A program made the position numbers and the translations under genes. A stretch of 41,476 bases of DNA. It comes from Flavobacteriales bacterium (GTDB lineage Bacteria > Bacteroidota > Bacteroidia > Flavobacteriales_E > Vicingaceae). Each line of letters opens with the position of its first letter. The stretch's first letter is position 1. Where the stretch lies: NCBI GenBank assembly GCA_002706365.1, contig PALM01000016.1, positions 1 through 41,476 on the forward strand. The letters run 5' to 3'. Of this stretch, positions 7,769 through 16,830 are shown in pieces. The notes beneath the pieces were generated by a model. The model did no database searches, was not told the DNA's origin, and saw only the letters and a program-made list of their open reading frames with translations.

Positions 7769-7825
7769 CTTCGACTCCGCTCAGAATCCAAAGCTTTAAG
7801 CTAGATCTTTTATTTATACACGGAG

Positions 7826-7844
7826 ACCTCGACAAAGTCGAGGT
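7826..7844. repeat. Perfect 8-bp palindrome, ACCTCGAC/GTCGAGGT
   Basis: ACCTCGAC and GTCGAGGT flank AAA. The hairpin sits inside a phrase that otherwise reads CACGGAG...TAACACAGAG, as if a small palindrome had been inserted into a different repeat. Confidence 0.55.
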
Positions 7845-7879
7845 TAACACAGAGCTTTCTTCTAAAATAGAATCTAATT

Positions 7880-7914
7880 ATTCTAGACTCTAGGTTCTAG
7901 ATTCTAGGCTCTAA
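7880..7914. repeat. Array of five 7-bp units (TCTAG type)
   Basis: Units are ATTCTAG, ACTCTAG, GTTCTAG, ATTCTAG, GCTCTAA. The CTA at 7911-7913 in the last unit is the TAG stop of the minus-strand L-2-hydroxyglutarate oxidase gene. Confidence 0.8.
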
Positions 7915-9128
7915 GCAAAAAACTTTTGCTTTTCCGCCATCTCCAAAATATCCTCTCCAATTGCCAAGCAAGCCGTTGCAGCCGGTGAAGGAGCGTTGAG
8001 CACGTGTATGCTGTTATTCACCACTTCTATTTCGAAGTCATCGATCATTTCACCATCCGGTCCTAAGGCCATGGCTCTAACTCCAGAGCGACCTTCACGC
8101 AAGTCATCCATCGTAAGCGATGGGATCAATCTTTGAAGTCGTTCAAGGAATAACTTCTTACTGAAGGCTCTGCGATATTCATCCAATCCAAAACGCCAAT
8201 GCTTGTAGAATAACTTCCAGGTACCGGCAAAACCAAGGGCATCTGCGGTATCCTTTAAGTCGAAGTCGGTTTTGCCGTAACCCTCACGTTTAAAGGTAAA
8301 CACGGCGTTGGGGCCGCATTCTATATTGCCGTCGGTCATACGGGTGAAGTGCACCCCAAGAAATGGGAAAGCGGGATTAGGAACCGGATAGATCAAATGC
8401 TTCACCTTATGCAAAGCCTGATCGGTAAGCTCATAATAATCACCCCTGAACCCAACGATCTGCATTTCGCTTTTTACACCGTCTTTTTTTGCAAGACGGT
8501 CCGACTGCAAACCGCCGCAGAAGATCATATACTTTGCCTTGTAATTCTTCTTCTCTCCGCGAATATGGTTGGTACCATCTACAAATTCCGAATCTACAAA
8601 TGCCTCACCCAATACTACTTCACTCTCGGGATTCTTTGCTAGAGCAAGTTCAGCCATCTTATTGGTAGCGCCAACAAAATCGATGATTCCAGTTACCGGA
8701 ACTTTAATTCCTGCTATACCTGCACACTCCGGTTCTATCTCTCTGATCTGATCTCCATTGATCTTCTCTATGCCTTCAATTCCATTCTGCTGACCAATAC
8801 CGAAAATGCGCTCCATATGCGGCAATTCAGCTTCATCGGTAGCAACAACCACCTTTCCACAAACCTCGTGCTTTACATTGTGCTCTTGAGCGAATTTGAC
8901 CAATTCCTTTCGACCCTTCACACAATTGATGGCCTTTTTTGAGCCGGGTTTGTAGTACAATCCCGAATGGATCACACCCGAATTATGGCCCGTTTGATGT
9001 GCAGCTAGACTGTCTTCTTTCTCTAGAAGTAAGATCTTCTTATTCGGGTATTTCTGTTGAATTTGATATAGGGTGGCGGCTCCAACTATTCCTCCTCCGA
9101 TTATGGCAATATCGAATTCTTTCTCCAT
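7911..9128 (-). CDS. lhgO: L-2-hydroxyglutarate oxidase (LhgO family)
   Basis: The 405-residue FAD-dependent oxidoreductase starts MEKEFDIAIIGGGIVGAATL, with the dinucleotide-binding GGGIVG at 11-16. It has the family stretch HNSGVIHSGLYYKPGSKKA, the middle block GIKVPVTGIIDF, and a C-terminal GIGE-type FAD contact near ATACLAIGEDI. LhgO oxidises L-2-hydroxyglutarate to 2-oxoglutarate, a metabolite-repair role at the membrane. The ATG at 9128 is preferred over an upstream in-frame TTG at 9146, because it gives the usual short lead to the Rossmann fold. It lies 27 bp after the MFS gene and is probably co-transcribed. Its stop is provided by a repeat array. Confidence 0.9.
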   Translation of the reverse strand: MEKEFDIAIIGGGIVGAATLYQIQQKYPNKKILLLEKEDSLAAHQTGHNSGVIHSGLYYKPGSKKAINCVKGRKELVKFAQEHNVKHEVCGKVVVATDEAELPHMERIFGIGQQNGIEGIEKINGDQIREIEPECAGIAGIKVPVTGIIDFVGATNKMAELALAKNPESEVVLGEAFVDSEFVDGTNHIRGEKKNYKAKYMIFCGGLQSDRLAKKDGVKSEMQIVGFRGDYYELTDQALHKVKHLIYPVPNPAFPFLGVHFTRMTDGNIECGPNAVFTFKREGYGKTDFDLKDTADALGFAGTWKLFYKHWRFGLDEYRRAFSKKLFLERLQRLIPSLTMDDLREGRSGVRAMALGPDGEMIDDFEIEVVNNSIHVLNAPSPAATACLAIGEDILEMAEKQKFFA

Positions 9129-9155
9129 CTCAAAAATTTGCTTCAAAATTAAACA

Positions 9156-10460
9156 TTAGGCTGTTTTAGTAGCCTGGATCACCTCCTTTCTGGGCACTCT
9201 ATATAGGAAGAACAATCCCAGTATAAAAAAGGAGATCAATGCAATGATCGAATTGCGCATGCTACCGGTAACTCCTTCAATAAATCCATAGCTAAATGTG
9301 CCAATTACAATTCCCAATTTCTCCAATACATCGTAAAAGCTGAAAAAGGAAGCATAATCTTTGGTTTCGGGAATGAGTTTGGAATAGGTAGAGCGTGAAA
9401 GCGACTGTATCCCTCCCATCACCAAGCCAACCAAGGCCGCCGTAAAATAGAACTCAACTGGTGTGTGAATGAACCATGCGATCACACAAATGCCTATCCA
9501 AATAAATAGAGTCAATGACAATGCCTTGATATTTCCCCATCGGGCTGAAAGCCACGACAATAAATAAGCTCCTCCAATAGCCACAAACTGAATGATCAAT
9601 ACGGAAATGATCAAACCGCTCTTGGCCTGATCCTCTCCCCATTCGATCTCTTTAGCTGCAAAAAGGGTTGCCATCAACATCACCGTTTGTACACCCATGC
9701 TAAAGACAAAAAAGGAGATCAGATATCGGCGAATGGTCTTCATTTCTTTTAGCTGCAACCACACTTGCTTGACCTCTTTCCAACCTTTGGTGAATTTATT
9801 CTCCACCTTACGCTCTGCAACATATACTCTAGGCAATCTTCGATAGGTCACCTGAGCAAAAGCAATCCACCAAATGGCCACACTCACAAATGCCCATCGA
9901 GCATCCATCTCAAAACCCATGATCATTACCAGATTGGCAATAAGAAGAATAGAACTCCCTACATAACCTAAAGAATAACCCTTGGCCGAAATGCGATCGT
10001 GCTCTTCTGCGGGAGCGATCTGAGGTAAATAGGCGTTATAGAAAACAATACTGCCCCAAAATCCTACACTAGCCGTAAAAACCGGTAACATGCTCCATTC
10101 CAAATGCTCAACATCAAAGAAAAAGAGAGCCCCACAAGAGATAGCACCCAAATAACAGAAAAACTGCAAGAATTCCTTTTTGCTATCTGTATAATCGGCA
10201 ATCCCGGAAAGTAAAGGCGAGATCAAAGAAACTACTAGAAATGAAAAAGACGCTACATAGGAATAAAGCTCGGTATTCTTGAAGTTCATCCCCCAGAATG
10301 AAACCATATCTGAAGAAATACCTGCTACCTCAGTTGTAGTAATTGCCTCATAAAACATGGGAAAAATTGCGGTGGTAATTACCAGCGGATATGCAGAATT
10401 GGCCCAGTCGTAGAAGGCCCAGGCATTGACGACTTTGCGGTTGGAGCTCTTATCCATCAT
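9156..10460 (-). CDS. UMF1/Atg22-like MFS transporter
   Basis: This 434-residue polytopic protein has about 12 membrane segments. The N-terminal signature NAWAFYDWANSAYPLVITTAIFP and the central GGIQSLSRSTYSKLIPE motif are characteristic of the UMF1 (Atg22-like) branch of the major facilitator superfamily. Substrates of bacterial members are not established. The start codons MM at 10460/10457 are both plausible. The gene lies 40 bp downstream of the CAP-domain gene and just upstream of lhgO, which suggests a minus-strand operon. Confidence 0.87.
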   Translation of the reverse strand: MMDKSSNRKVVNAWAFYDWANSAYPLVITTAIFPMFYEAITTTEVAGISSDMVSFWGMNFKNTELYSYVASFSFLVVSLISPLLSGIADYTDSKKEFLQFFCYLGAISCGALFFFDVEHLEWSMLPVFTASVGFWGSIVFYNAYLPQIAPAEEHDRISAKGYSLGYVGSSILLIANLVMIMGFEMDARWAFVSVAIWWIAFAQVTYRRLPRVYVAERKVENKFTKGWKEVKQVWLQLKEMKTIRRYLISFFVFSMGVQTVMLMATLFAAKEIEWGEDQAKSGLIISVLIIQFVAIGGAYLLSWLSARWGNIKALSLTLFIWIGICVIAWFIHTPVEFYFTAALVGLVMGGIQSLSRSTYSKLIPETKDYASFFSFYDVLEKLGIVIGTFSYGFIEGVTGSMRNSIIALISFFILGLFFLYRVPRKEVIQATKTA

Positions 10461-10500
10461 TCAAAAATATAGCTTTTCACTAGCTCCTTATTAAATAGTT

Positions 10501-12858
10501 CTAGTTCTTACAACGCTTACAATATCGCTCTTTAATATCGTAATTCTTCAAGAGTTGAATACCCATGCGATCCTTACTGAACAGATCACAATACTTGTCT
10601 GGATACTGGGCTTCAGTTTTGTCGAGTATTTCAATGAATAACTTATCAGGCACCAATTCACTATCGTAAATGGCCAATTGCAAGAAATAGAATAGATGCT
10701 CCATTTCTACCTCATCTTTCTTGACTATAGGCAATAATGCCTCAATTGCACGAGACGACTGATCTTGGTAGGCCAGATATTTTGCTAGATGATAATGCTG
10801 TTCAGCAGTGAGCTTAGCTACTGGTATCAATTTCATGGCATCTTTGAATGCGCTTTCTCTCTCCTTGGGTTCGTTCTTATCGAAATAATAATCTGCTGCG
10901 ATCATTTTAAAGTTCAGCATGACTTTAGCATATAGATCTGAGCTTAAGAAAGAACGCAATTTTTCAAATGAAGACTCCCATTCATCTACTCTACTCACTT
11001 TAGCACTTCCACTGGCCCATCCTTTAAGTGTAGCAACCAGATAATTGTATCTTATTGTACGATCCGATTGGTCGACCAAGTGAATTTCAAGAAAGGCTGT
11101 TGCCATTGGATTCCCATCAAATACGATTTCTCCTTCTCTTACGGCCGCAACCATTAGATTATTGATCAATGGCAGGTCTGCTCTATCCTGATCCAAACGA
11201 TCCCTTTCAGATAAAACCGCTGCTAATCCTTCTTTATCCTTATTGGCAATCATCTGATTCAACAGCTCAAGAGCCATTTCAACTTCGCCTCTTTTTCTCA
11301 GAAAACGCATGAGCTTCAGTCGATCTTCTTGAGATATATCATCCTTAAACCTAATGCTTCCATACAATGCGATCTCAAGCTGGTTCAATCCATTCATGAA
11401 TTTGGCCAAGTCCTCATCTGTTTTTACCGTTTCCTTTAAATACCTCAGCTTGGCAATAGAGTCCATATCTCTGGTCTCTAACTGATAGATCTTGTTCTGT
11501 TCAAATTCTCTATAAGCTTCCCATGCTATTTCAGTATCCATTTTCTTCTCATCAAGCCAGTCAACTCCTCCAAGACTAGCCGAAAGGGCTTTAATAGCTT
11601 CATCAGTCGACACCTCCTCTGCAACTGGAGAGATCACCTTATGCAAGCCTGCACTATTGATCTCAAAATCCATATTGTTAAGCAATGCATTCAACTCCTC
11701 AACCTCTTGCTTGAAGACTTCGGGATTAGTCAATGAAAGCGAGAAATTCAATGTGTCTTCATTATACACACTATCCTTTTCAGCTTCTTCCAATTTGAAA
11801 GGAAGATCTAGCCATCGTTCATTCTCTACTTCAATTCGATTATAAGGTATAGTAGCGCATTTACAACCGTTTTGAACGATTATACCATTTACCTCATAGC
11901 CGCCTTTTAAAAGCTCTTGAGGCACATCACCCATATAAAGCTTCACATCTTCACGATCTGGTTCTTCAGAAGTCATATTGACAAAAACACCTTTTCGCAA
12001 AGGCTGAAAAAGATAGCCATCGGTCACTTCACCTGGAAAGAGTCGGTTACTGCCTCCACAGGCAAATTGCTCATCTACTACAATCTCTGCGCAGATCGCA
12101 CTTCCACCAAAACTCAATACTTTATCTACTACTTTCTTATTGTGGTATTTGAAATAAAGCTTTCCATCTTCTACGACAAAAGCATCTGAAAACATCTCAG
12201 ATGCAGTTGAGAACTCCTGGTTGAACTCTTTACACTTATCTTCTTGAAAGGGTTCAATTCCTCGGAAGTTGAATTTCTGCTTCACCCCTTTATACATTTC
12301 GTAAGGCATTGATGCAAGAACAGCAACGATCACAAACTCCTTTCGCTCTGTTTCATGCACTGCAATACCCACTTCATAGAAATTGGGATCATCTAAATTT
12401 AGTTTACTGTCTTCCTCCTCTATCCAAGAGTAAATAGCAGCTTTGATCAATAGCTCTTCACTACTTAGAACAACTCTCCCACTTTTCTCGTCAATTTCAC
12501 CCCTTGAATTTGGAGCGATCATCGCCAGATTCTCTCCTGCCTCTGCATTTAGTGCTTCATAATAGACCAGACGATCTACAAGAGTCTTCTTTTGATCTTT
12601 ATCTTGATCGTGAACCAACCTCCCTTTTTCGGCAATGTATTCCGCCTGATCGAATGCTACAGCATCCAAAACTTCAGATCGTTTGAGGGGAGGCAGATTA
12701 TTGGCCTCCCTATACTGATCAAGCTGAAACATGAGTTCCTGTTCTAGGTTGGGCAGCTGGAAATCATCCTGCGCTTGAATATTAGTGGCCGATAGGCATA
12801 AAAAAAGCCCTGTCATCAAAAGATGAAAGGGCTTTAAAGTGTTTGTTGTAATTGTCAT
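10501..12858 (-). CDS. Secreted CAP (SCP/PR-1)-domain protein with long helical C-terminal region
   Basis: The 785-residue protein has a signal peptide (about residues 1-30, ending NIQAQ), then a CAP domain at about 40-180 with its hallmarks: FQLDQYREANNLPPL, the conserved histidine in GRLVHDQD, and EAGENLAMI. The central part (about 200-340) is beta-rich and cysteine-containing. The remaining about 400 residues are helical and resemble a solenoid, without clear TPR consensus. CAP proteins in bacteria act at the envelope, often with unknown ligand. The ATG at 12858 lies 10 bp after the OmpA-family stop. A terminator-like hairpin with a U-tract is embedded in codons 8-20. Confidence 0.8.
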   Translation of the reverse strand: MTITTNTLKPFHLLMTGLFLCLSATNIQAQDDFQLPNLEQELMFQLDQYREANNLPPLKRSEVLDAVAFDQAEYIAEKGRLVHDQDKDQKKTLVDRLVYYEALNAEAGENLAMIAPNSRGEIDEKSGRVVLSSEELLIKAAIYSWIEEEDSKLNLDDPNFYEVGIAVHETERKEFVIVAVLASMPYEMYKGVKQKFNFRGIEPFQEDKCKEFNQEFSTASEMFSDAFVVEDGKLYFKYHNKKVVDKVLSFGGSAICAEIVVDEQFACGGSNRLFPGEVTDGYLFQPLRKGVFVNMTSEEPDREDVKLYMGDVPQELLKGGYEVNGIIVQNGCKCATIPYNRIEVENERWLDLPFKLEEAEKDSVYNEDTLNFSLSLTNPEVFKQEVEELNALLNNMDFEINSAGLHKVISPVAEEVSTDEAIKALSASLGGVDWLDEKKMDTEIAWEAYREFEQNKIYQLETRDMDSIAKLRYLKETVKTDEDLAKFMNGLNQLEIALYGSIRFKDDISQEDRLKLMRFLRKRGEVEMALELLNQMIANKDKEGLAAVLSERDRLDQDRADLPLINNLMVAAVREGEIVFDGNPMATAFLEIHLVDQSDRTIRYNYLVATLKGWASGSAKVSRVDEWESSFEKLRSFLSSDLYAKVMLNFKMIAADYYFDKNEPKERESAFKDAMKLIPVAKLTAEQHYHLAKYLAYQDQSSRAIEALLPIVKKDEVEMEHLFYFLQLAIYDSELVPDKLFIEILDKTEAQYPDKYCDLFSKDRMGIQLLKNYDIKERYCKRCKN
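12797..12840 (-). terminator. Strong intrinsic-terminator-like hairpin inside the CAP-gene signal-peptide codons
   Basis: Read on the minus strand, AAAGCCCT pairs perfectly with AGGGCTTT and CATC with GATG around a TTTT loop, followed by seven consecutive T. The hairpin covers 12804-12835 and the U-tract 12798-12806. It is placed to end OmpA-family transcripts but lies within the first 20 codons of the next gene, so it may act as an attenuator. Confidence 0.75.
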
Positions 12859-12868
12859 TCTCCTATGT

Positions 12869-14104
12869 TTAAAGGATCTGGAAACTTACTCTTTGATTTT
12901 GTGCAGGATCACTGCTCGACTTCATCATATCTGTCTCTTTGCTTTCATAAGGAATCCGCTCTTTGGCTATCCCAAGCTTGATAAGCTCCTTCTGAACATT
13001 AAATGCTCTTCGTTTGCCAATAAAGGCTACTTCCGACTCAGATGGATCGGCATGACCGATGATCTTGATCTTCACATTTGGATTGCTCTTCAAGTATTCT
13101 GCAATCTTTGTGAGTTTTGCCATTTCTGCTCCACCAGGAACAAATTTCTTTGATACGAACATGATCTCTTCAGATGCAGGATAAGGAGCTTTCTCCTCCT
13201 TCGCAGCAGTTTCTGTTGCGGCTGCAGTTGCAGTTGCTGCCTCAGCATTTTTCTTCGCACTCTCGGCAGCCTTAGTTCCGTCTGAATTCAATAAATGCGT
13301 TTTTTGAGCTTCTTCTCTTCGGGATTCATCAGTACTAAAGCTTTTGAATTCCACTTCCATGGCGCCGCCGGCGATCTTATCGCACTGACAATCGCCATCT
13401 AGAACATCCATTGGAATTACGGAAACATCATCAATAAAGTAATAGGCATTGTATTCCTGACGACCAGTGAACTCTCTCGACAGTCTTAAAGTTTCTAAAG
13501 CAGTTTCTTCATCAGTGGTGAAGTTTCCAATGGTAATGAATTGCTCGCCTCCACCTGCTTGATAAACTCTACAAATTGGTGTCCATAGATACTGTTGTTC
13601 AAAAGGCTTATTCACCACACTCTTGATCTGCGCATCGAATTCTAAATTCTTAGATGTACCATCCAAGACTGAATCTCTACTCACATACATGGCAAGGTTG
13701 TTTGCGGCGTATTTCGACATATCAGAAAGGCTCACATAAAAGCGCATGCAGTATTTTTTGCCTTTGCTTAATGGATTTGTGAGTTTAGTAGTTAGATAAG
13801 TTCTTGGCATCCTACCGCGATAACCGTAAAAAGATACTCCAACGTAATTTTTTCCTGTTCTGGCCGGCTCTTTACCGTATTTGTTCTCCGGTACTTCAAA
13901 GTCACCACTTCTGGCATCCTCACTGTAGAGGTCTACCGGATTCATGGTTGCCGACATCCAAGGAGAAGCCAACTCAATCTGTCCGCCTTCCTTAACTTTT
14001 CCATCAACTTCCTCAAAACTAGGGTTTGGCACTAAATTGTGTTCTTCCTGGGCTGATAAACCCACAGTAAGCAGCAAGCTGCAAGCAATAAGTAATGTTC
14101 TCAT
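12869..14104 (-). CDS. OmpA-family outer-membrane protein
   Basis: The 411-residue protein has a signal peptide (MRTLLIACSLLLTVGLSAQ). An N-terminal module begins NLVPNPSFEE, as in carbohydrate-binding-like modules of Bacteroidota secreted proteins. A low-complexity alanine/threonine/glutamate stretch follows (about 275-300), then a C-terminal OmpA peptidoglycan-binding domain (about 305-411) with IKIIGHADPSESEVAFIGKR and the arginine-ended NQRVSFQIL. It probably links the outer membrane to peptidoglycan. The terminator hairpin just downstream separates it partly from the CAP gene. Confidence 0.86.
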   Translation of the reverse strand: MRTLLIACSLLLTVGLSAQEEHNLVPNPSFEEVDGKVKEGGQIELASPWMSATMNPVDLYSEDARSGDFEVPENKYGKEPARTGKNYVGVSFYGYRGRMPRTYLTTKLTNPLSKGKKYCMRFYVSLSDMSKYAANNLAMYVSRDSVLDGTSKNLEFDAQIKSVVNKPFEQQYLWTPICRVYQAGGGEQFITIGNFTTDEETALETLRLSREFTGRQEYNAYYFIDDVSVIPMDVLDGDCQCDKIAGGAMEVEFKSFSTDESRREEAQKTHLLNSDGTKAAESAKKNAEAATATAAATETAAKEEKAPYPASEEIMFVSKKFVPGGAEMAKLTKIAEYLKSNPNVKIKIIGHADPSESEVAFIGKRRAFNVQKELIKLGIAKERIPYESKETDMMKSSSDPAQNQRVSFQIL

Positions 14105-14191
14105 AAATTTAGTTTGGTACTACTATTCAAAGATGATACCGAAATTATTAAAATATTGTTAGAATGTTAAAAAGCGAGGGGAATTGGGGTT

Positions 14192-14226
14192 CAGAACCTA
14201 GAGCCTAGAGTCTAGAATCTAGACAA
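14192..14226. repeat. Array of five 7-bp units, inverted orientation
   Basis: Units CAGAACC, TAGAGCC, TAGAGTC, TAGAATC, TAGACAA are the reverse complement of the TCTAG-type units at 3712 and 7880. It lies about 90 bp upstream of the OmpA-family gene and does not touch a coding end. Confidence 0.75.
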
Positions 14227-14252
14227 CGAAAACTTTTTTTAACCACGGCGAA

Positions 14253-14268
14253 CCTGCCTACAGGCAGG
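14253..14268. repeat. Small palindrome CCTGCC/GGCAGG nested in another repeat
   Basis: CCTGCC and GGCAGG flank TACA. Removing these 16 bp leaves a continuous phrase ACCACGGCGAA-CACAGCGAAGGCACGGCGA, so the palindrome looks inserted, like the one at 7826. Confidence 0.5.
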
Positions 14269-14330
14269 CACAGCGAAGGCACGGCGACATTTTAGTTCCC
14301 ATTCTATAAATTTTCAAAAAGCCAATGCCG

Positions 14331-14429
14331 CTTCTCGACTAATCCCTCATGCCTCGATACAATTCCGATTTTATCGGAATTAACGCGCAGCCTTTGGGAT
14401 TGTATCGAGAGAAAGGCATCGATTAGAAG
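14331..14429. repeat. Nested inverted-repeat structure of about 100 bp
   Basis: Three nested stems can be drawn: CTAATC/GATTAG (14339/14421), CTCGATACAAT/ATTGTATCGAG (14353-14363/14399-14409, perfect 11 bp), and AATTCCGAT/ATCGGAATT (14361-14369/14373-14381, perfect 9 bp). The middle and inner stems share bases, so they are alternatives or the result of one palindrome landing in another. Confidence 0.55.
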
Positions 14430-14442
14430 GTCTTCGGTCCCA

Positions 14443-14476
14443 ATAAAAAAAGCCCTCCCTATCAATCGAGAAGGCT
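14443..14476 (-). terminator. Intrinsic terminator of the aconitase gene
   Basis: On the minus strand AGCCTTCTC pairs with GGGAGGGCT (with G-U pairs) around an 8-base loop and is followed by seven T (14444-14450). It lies about 60 bp after the aconitase stop codon. Confidence 0.7.
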
Positions 14477-14493
14477 CATTTCTTAAACCGCTT

Positions 14494-14528
14494 CGTCTAG
14501 ACTCTAGGTTTTAGATTCTAGGATCTCG
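14494..14528. repeat. Array of five 7-bp units (TCTAG type)
   Basis: Units are CGTCTAG, ACTCTAG, GTTTTAG, ATTCTAG, GATCTCG. It lies between the aconitase stop codon (9 bp away) and its terminator, so it should be part of the aconitase 3' untranslated RNA. Confidence 0.75.
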
Positions 14529-14536
14529 CAAGCAGC

Positions 14537-16795
14537 TTACTGCTTGCGTATCATATTCAGCGCCGACCCTGCCTTAAACCATTCGATCTGTCCGGCATTG
14601 TAGGTATGATTCACCTTAATGGTATCTGAACTTCCGTCTTTGTGATTGATCTTGATCGTCAATTGCTTGTCTGGAGCAAAATCTTCAAGATCGATGAAAT
14701 CGAAAGTATCGTCTTCCTTGATCAGATCGTAATCAGCCGGATTGTCGAAAGTGATGCCCAACATTCCCTGCTTCTTCAGATTGGTTTCGTGAATACGGGC
14801 AAATGATCTCACCAATACAGCGAATACCCCAAGATGTCTTGGCTCCATTGCCGCATGCTCTCTAGATGATCCTTCACCATAATTCTCATCTCCTACTACG
14901 ATAGACTCAATGCCTTTGGCTTTGTAATCTCTCTGTACATCTGGCACTGAACCGTACTCACCTGTAAGTTGGTTCTTCACACTATCCGCTTTATCGTTGG
15001 CGAAGTTGATCGCACCGGTTAGCATATTGTTCGAGATATTATCGAGGTGACCTCTATATCTCAACCATGGTCCGGCCATTGAGATATGGTCGGTAGTACA
15101 TTTTCCTTTGGCTTTGATCAAGAGCTTCACGCCTTCTTTATTCTTACCATCCCATGGTTCAAATGGTGTTAGCAATTGTAGTCGGTCAGAAGATGGGTCA
15201 ACTTTCACTTCAATTCCGCTACCGTCTGCAGCTGGCTCTTGATAACCATTATCTTCAACTGCGTATCCTTTTATAGGATGCTCAATTCCTTTTGGCTCTT
15301 CCAACTTCACCTGCTCACCATCTTCATTGGTAAGTGTATCTGTAAGTGGATTAAAAGCCAGATCACCGGCAATAGCCATTGCAGTTACCAATTCAGGAGA
15401 AGCTACAAAACCATGCGTATTTGGGTTACCATCATTACGCTTAGCGAAGTTTCTGTTGAATGATGTGATGATGGAGTTCTTTTCTTTTTTCTCGGCACCA
15501 TGACGAGCCCACTGACCAATACACGGTCCGCAAGCGTTAGCCAATACAACACCTCCAATTTCTTCGAAAGTATCTAAGTAACCATCTCTTTCAACAGTGT
15601 AGCGCACCATTTCAGAACCTGGAGTAACGGTATATTCCGATTTCACTTTCAAATTCTTATCGATCGCCTGCTGAGCTACAGAAGCAGCTCTGGTGATATC
15701 TTCATAAGATGAGTTGGTACATGATCCGATCAAACCAACTTCTAATTTCTGTGGCCATCCATTCTCTTTCACCGCTTTCGCGAATTCTGAGATAGGAGTA
15801 GCAAGGTCTGGAGTAAACGGACCGTTAATATGTGGCTCTAGAGTCGATAGGTCGATCTCGATCACCTCATCAAAATACTTTTCCGGATTGGCATACACCT
15901 CAGCATCACCGGTCAAGTGTTCTTTCACATTTTCTGCAAGAGCAGCTACATCAGCACGCTCAGTACCTTCCAAATATTCTTTCATTTTCTGATCGTAACC
16001 GAAAGTTGAAGTGGTAGCTCCGATCTCAGCACCCATATTACAGATGGTTCCTTTTCCGGTACAAGAAAGACTTTCAGCACCCGGACCAAAATATTCTAGA
16101 ATTGCTCCGGTTCCACCTTTCACAGTTAGGATACCAGCTACCTTCAAGATCACATCTTTAGAGGCTGTCCATCCGCTCAATTTACCGGTCAATTTCACAC
16201 CGATCAGTTTTGGGAATTTCAATTCCCATGGCATACCTGCCATTACGTCTACTGCATCAGCACCACCAACTCCGATAGCTACCATTCCCAATCCACCTGC
16301 ATTCACAGTGTGAGAATCAGTACCGATCATCATACCTCCAGGGAAGGCATAATTTTCTAAAACCACTTGGTGAATAATACCGGCTCCCGGCTTCCAGAAT
16401 CCAACGCCGTATTTATTTGAAACAGATGAAAGGAAATCATACACCTCTTTATTGGTGTCGATTGCCGTTTCAAGATCTTTGTCAGCACCGACTTTCGCCT
16501 GGATCAAGTGGTCGCAGTGTACAGTTGAAGGTACAGCCACTTTCTTCTTACCAGCTTGCATGAACTGCAAAAGCGCCATCTGAGCGGTAGCATCTTGCAT
16601 TGCCACTCTGTCTGGTTTGAAGTCTACATAAGATTTACTGCGCTGAAATTCCTCAGTCGCATTGCCCTGATCCAAATGAGAATAAAGAATCTTCTCAGTA
16701 AGGGTCATCGGACGGTTCAACACTTTTCTGGCCGCATCAATGCGTTCTCCCATTGTTGCGTATACCTGCTTGATCATGTCTAAGTCGAATGCCAT
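14537..16795 (-). CDS. acn: Aconitate hydratase (mitochondrial-type)
   Basis: The 752-residue enzyme isomerises citrate to isocitrate through a [4Fe-4S] cluster. Cluster and active-site motifs are present: [21 protein letters not shown], the cysteine in [13 protein letters not shown], and the pair in [13 protein letters not shown]-terminal swivelling domain has [22 protein letters not shown]. Length and layout fit the eukaryotic mitochondrial type common in Bacteroidota. The ATG at 16795 ([16 protein letters not shown]) is preferred over an upstream in-frame TTG at 16843. The gene is monocistronic, with a -7 element 36 bp upstream and its own terminator. Isocitrate dehydrogenase, the next TCA enzyme, is encoded at 31149. 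Confidence 0.96.
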   Translation of the reverse strand: MAFDLDMIKQVYATMGERIDAARKVLNRPMTLTEKILYSHLDQGNATEEFQRSKSYVDFKPDRVAMQDATAQMALLQFMQAGKKKVAVPSTVHCDHLIQAKVGADKDLETAIDTNKEVYDFLSSVSNKYGVGFWKPGAGIIHQVVLENYAFPGGMMIGTDSHTVNAGGLGMVAIGVGGADAVDVMAGMPWELKFPKLIGVKLTGKLSGWTASKDVILKVAGILTVKGGTGAILEYFGPGAESLSCTGKGTICNMGAEIGATTSTFGYDQKMKEYLEGTERADVAALAENVKEHLTGDAEVYANPEKYFDEVIEIDLSTLEPHINGPFTPDLATPISEFAKAVKENGWPQKLEVGLIGSCTNSSYEDITRAASVAQQAIDKNLKVKSEYTVTPGSEMVRYTVERDGYLDTFEEIGGVVLANACGPCIGQWARHGAEKKEKNSIITSFNRNFAKRNDGNPNTHGFVASPELVTAMAIAGDLAFNPLTDTLTNEDGEQVKLEEPKGIEHPIKGYAVEDNGYQEPAADGSGIEVKVDPSSDRLQLLTPFEPWDGKNKEGVKLLIKAKGKCTTDHISMAGPWLRYRGHLDNISNNMLTGAINFANDKADSVKNQLTGEYGSVPDVQRDYKAKGIESIVVGDENYGEGSSREHAAMEPRHLGVFAVLVRSFARIHETNLKKQGMLGITFDNPADYDLIKEDDTFDFIDLEDFAPDKQLTIKINHKDGSSDTIKVNHTYNAGQIEWFKAGSALNMIRKQ

Positions 16796-16830
16796 AGTTC
16801 TATATTTAAATTTTTTTGTTCGGTGGAGTG

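Larger units (their letters stand above)
14105..14536. other. 432-bp intergenic region with repeats and the aconitase terminator
   Basis: No gene is supported. The region contains two 7-bp arrays (14192-14226, 14494-14528), a small palindrome nested in a repeat phrase (14253-14268), a nested stem-loop structure (14331-14429) and the terminator of the aconitase gene (14443-14476). The OmpA-gene promoter should lie in its first 100 bp; I see only an imperfect -7 element there. Confidence 0.6.
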
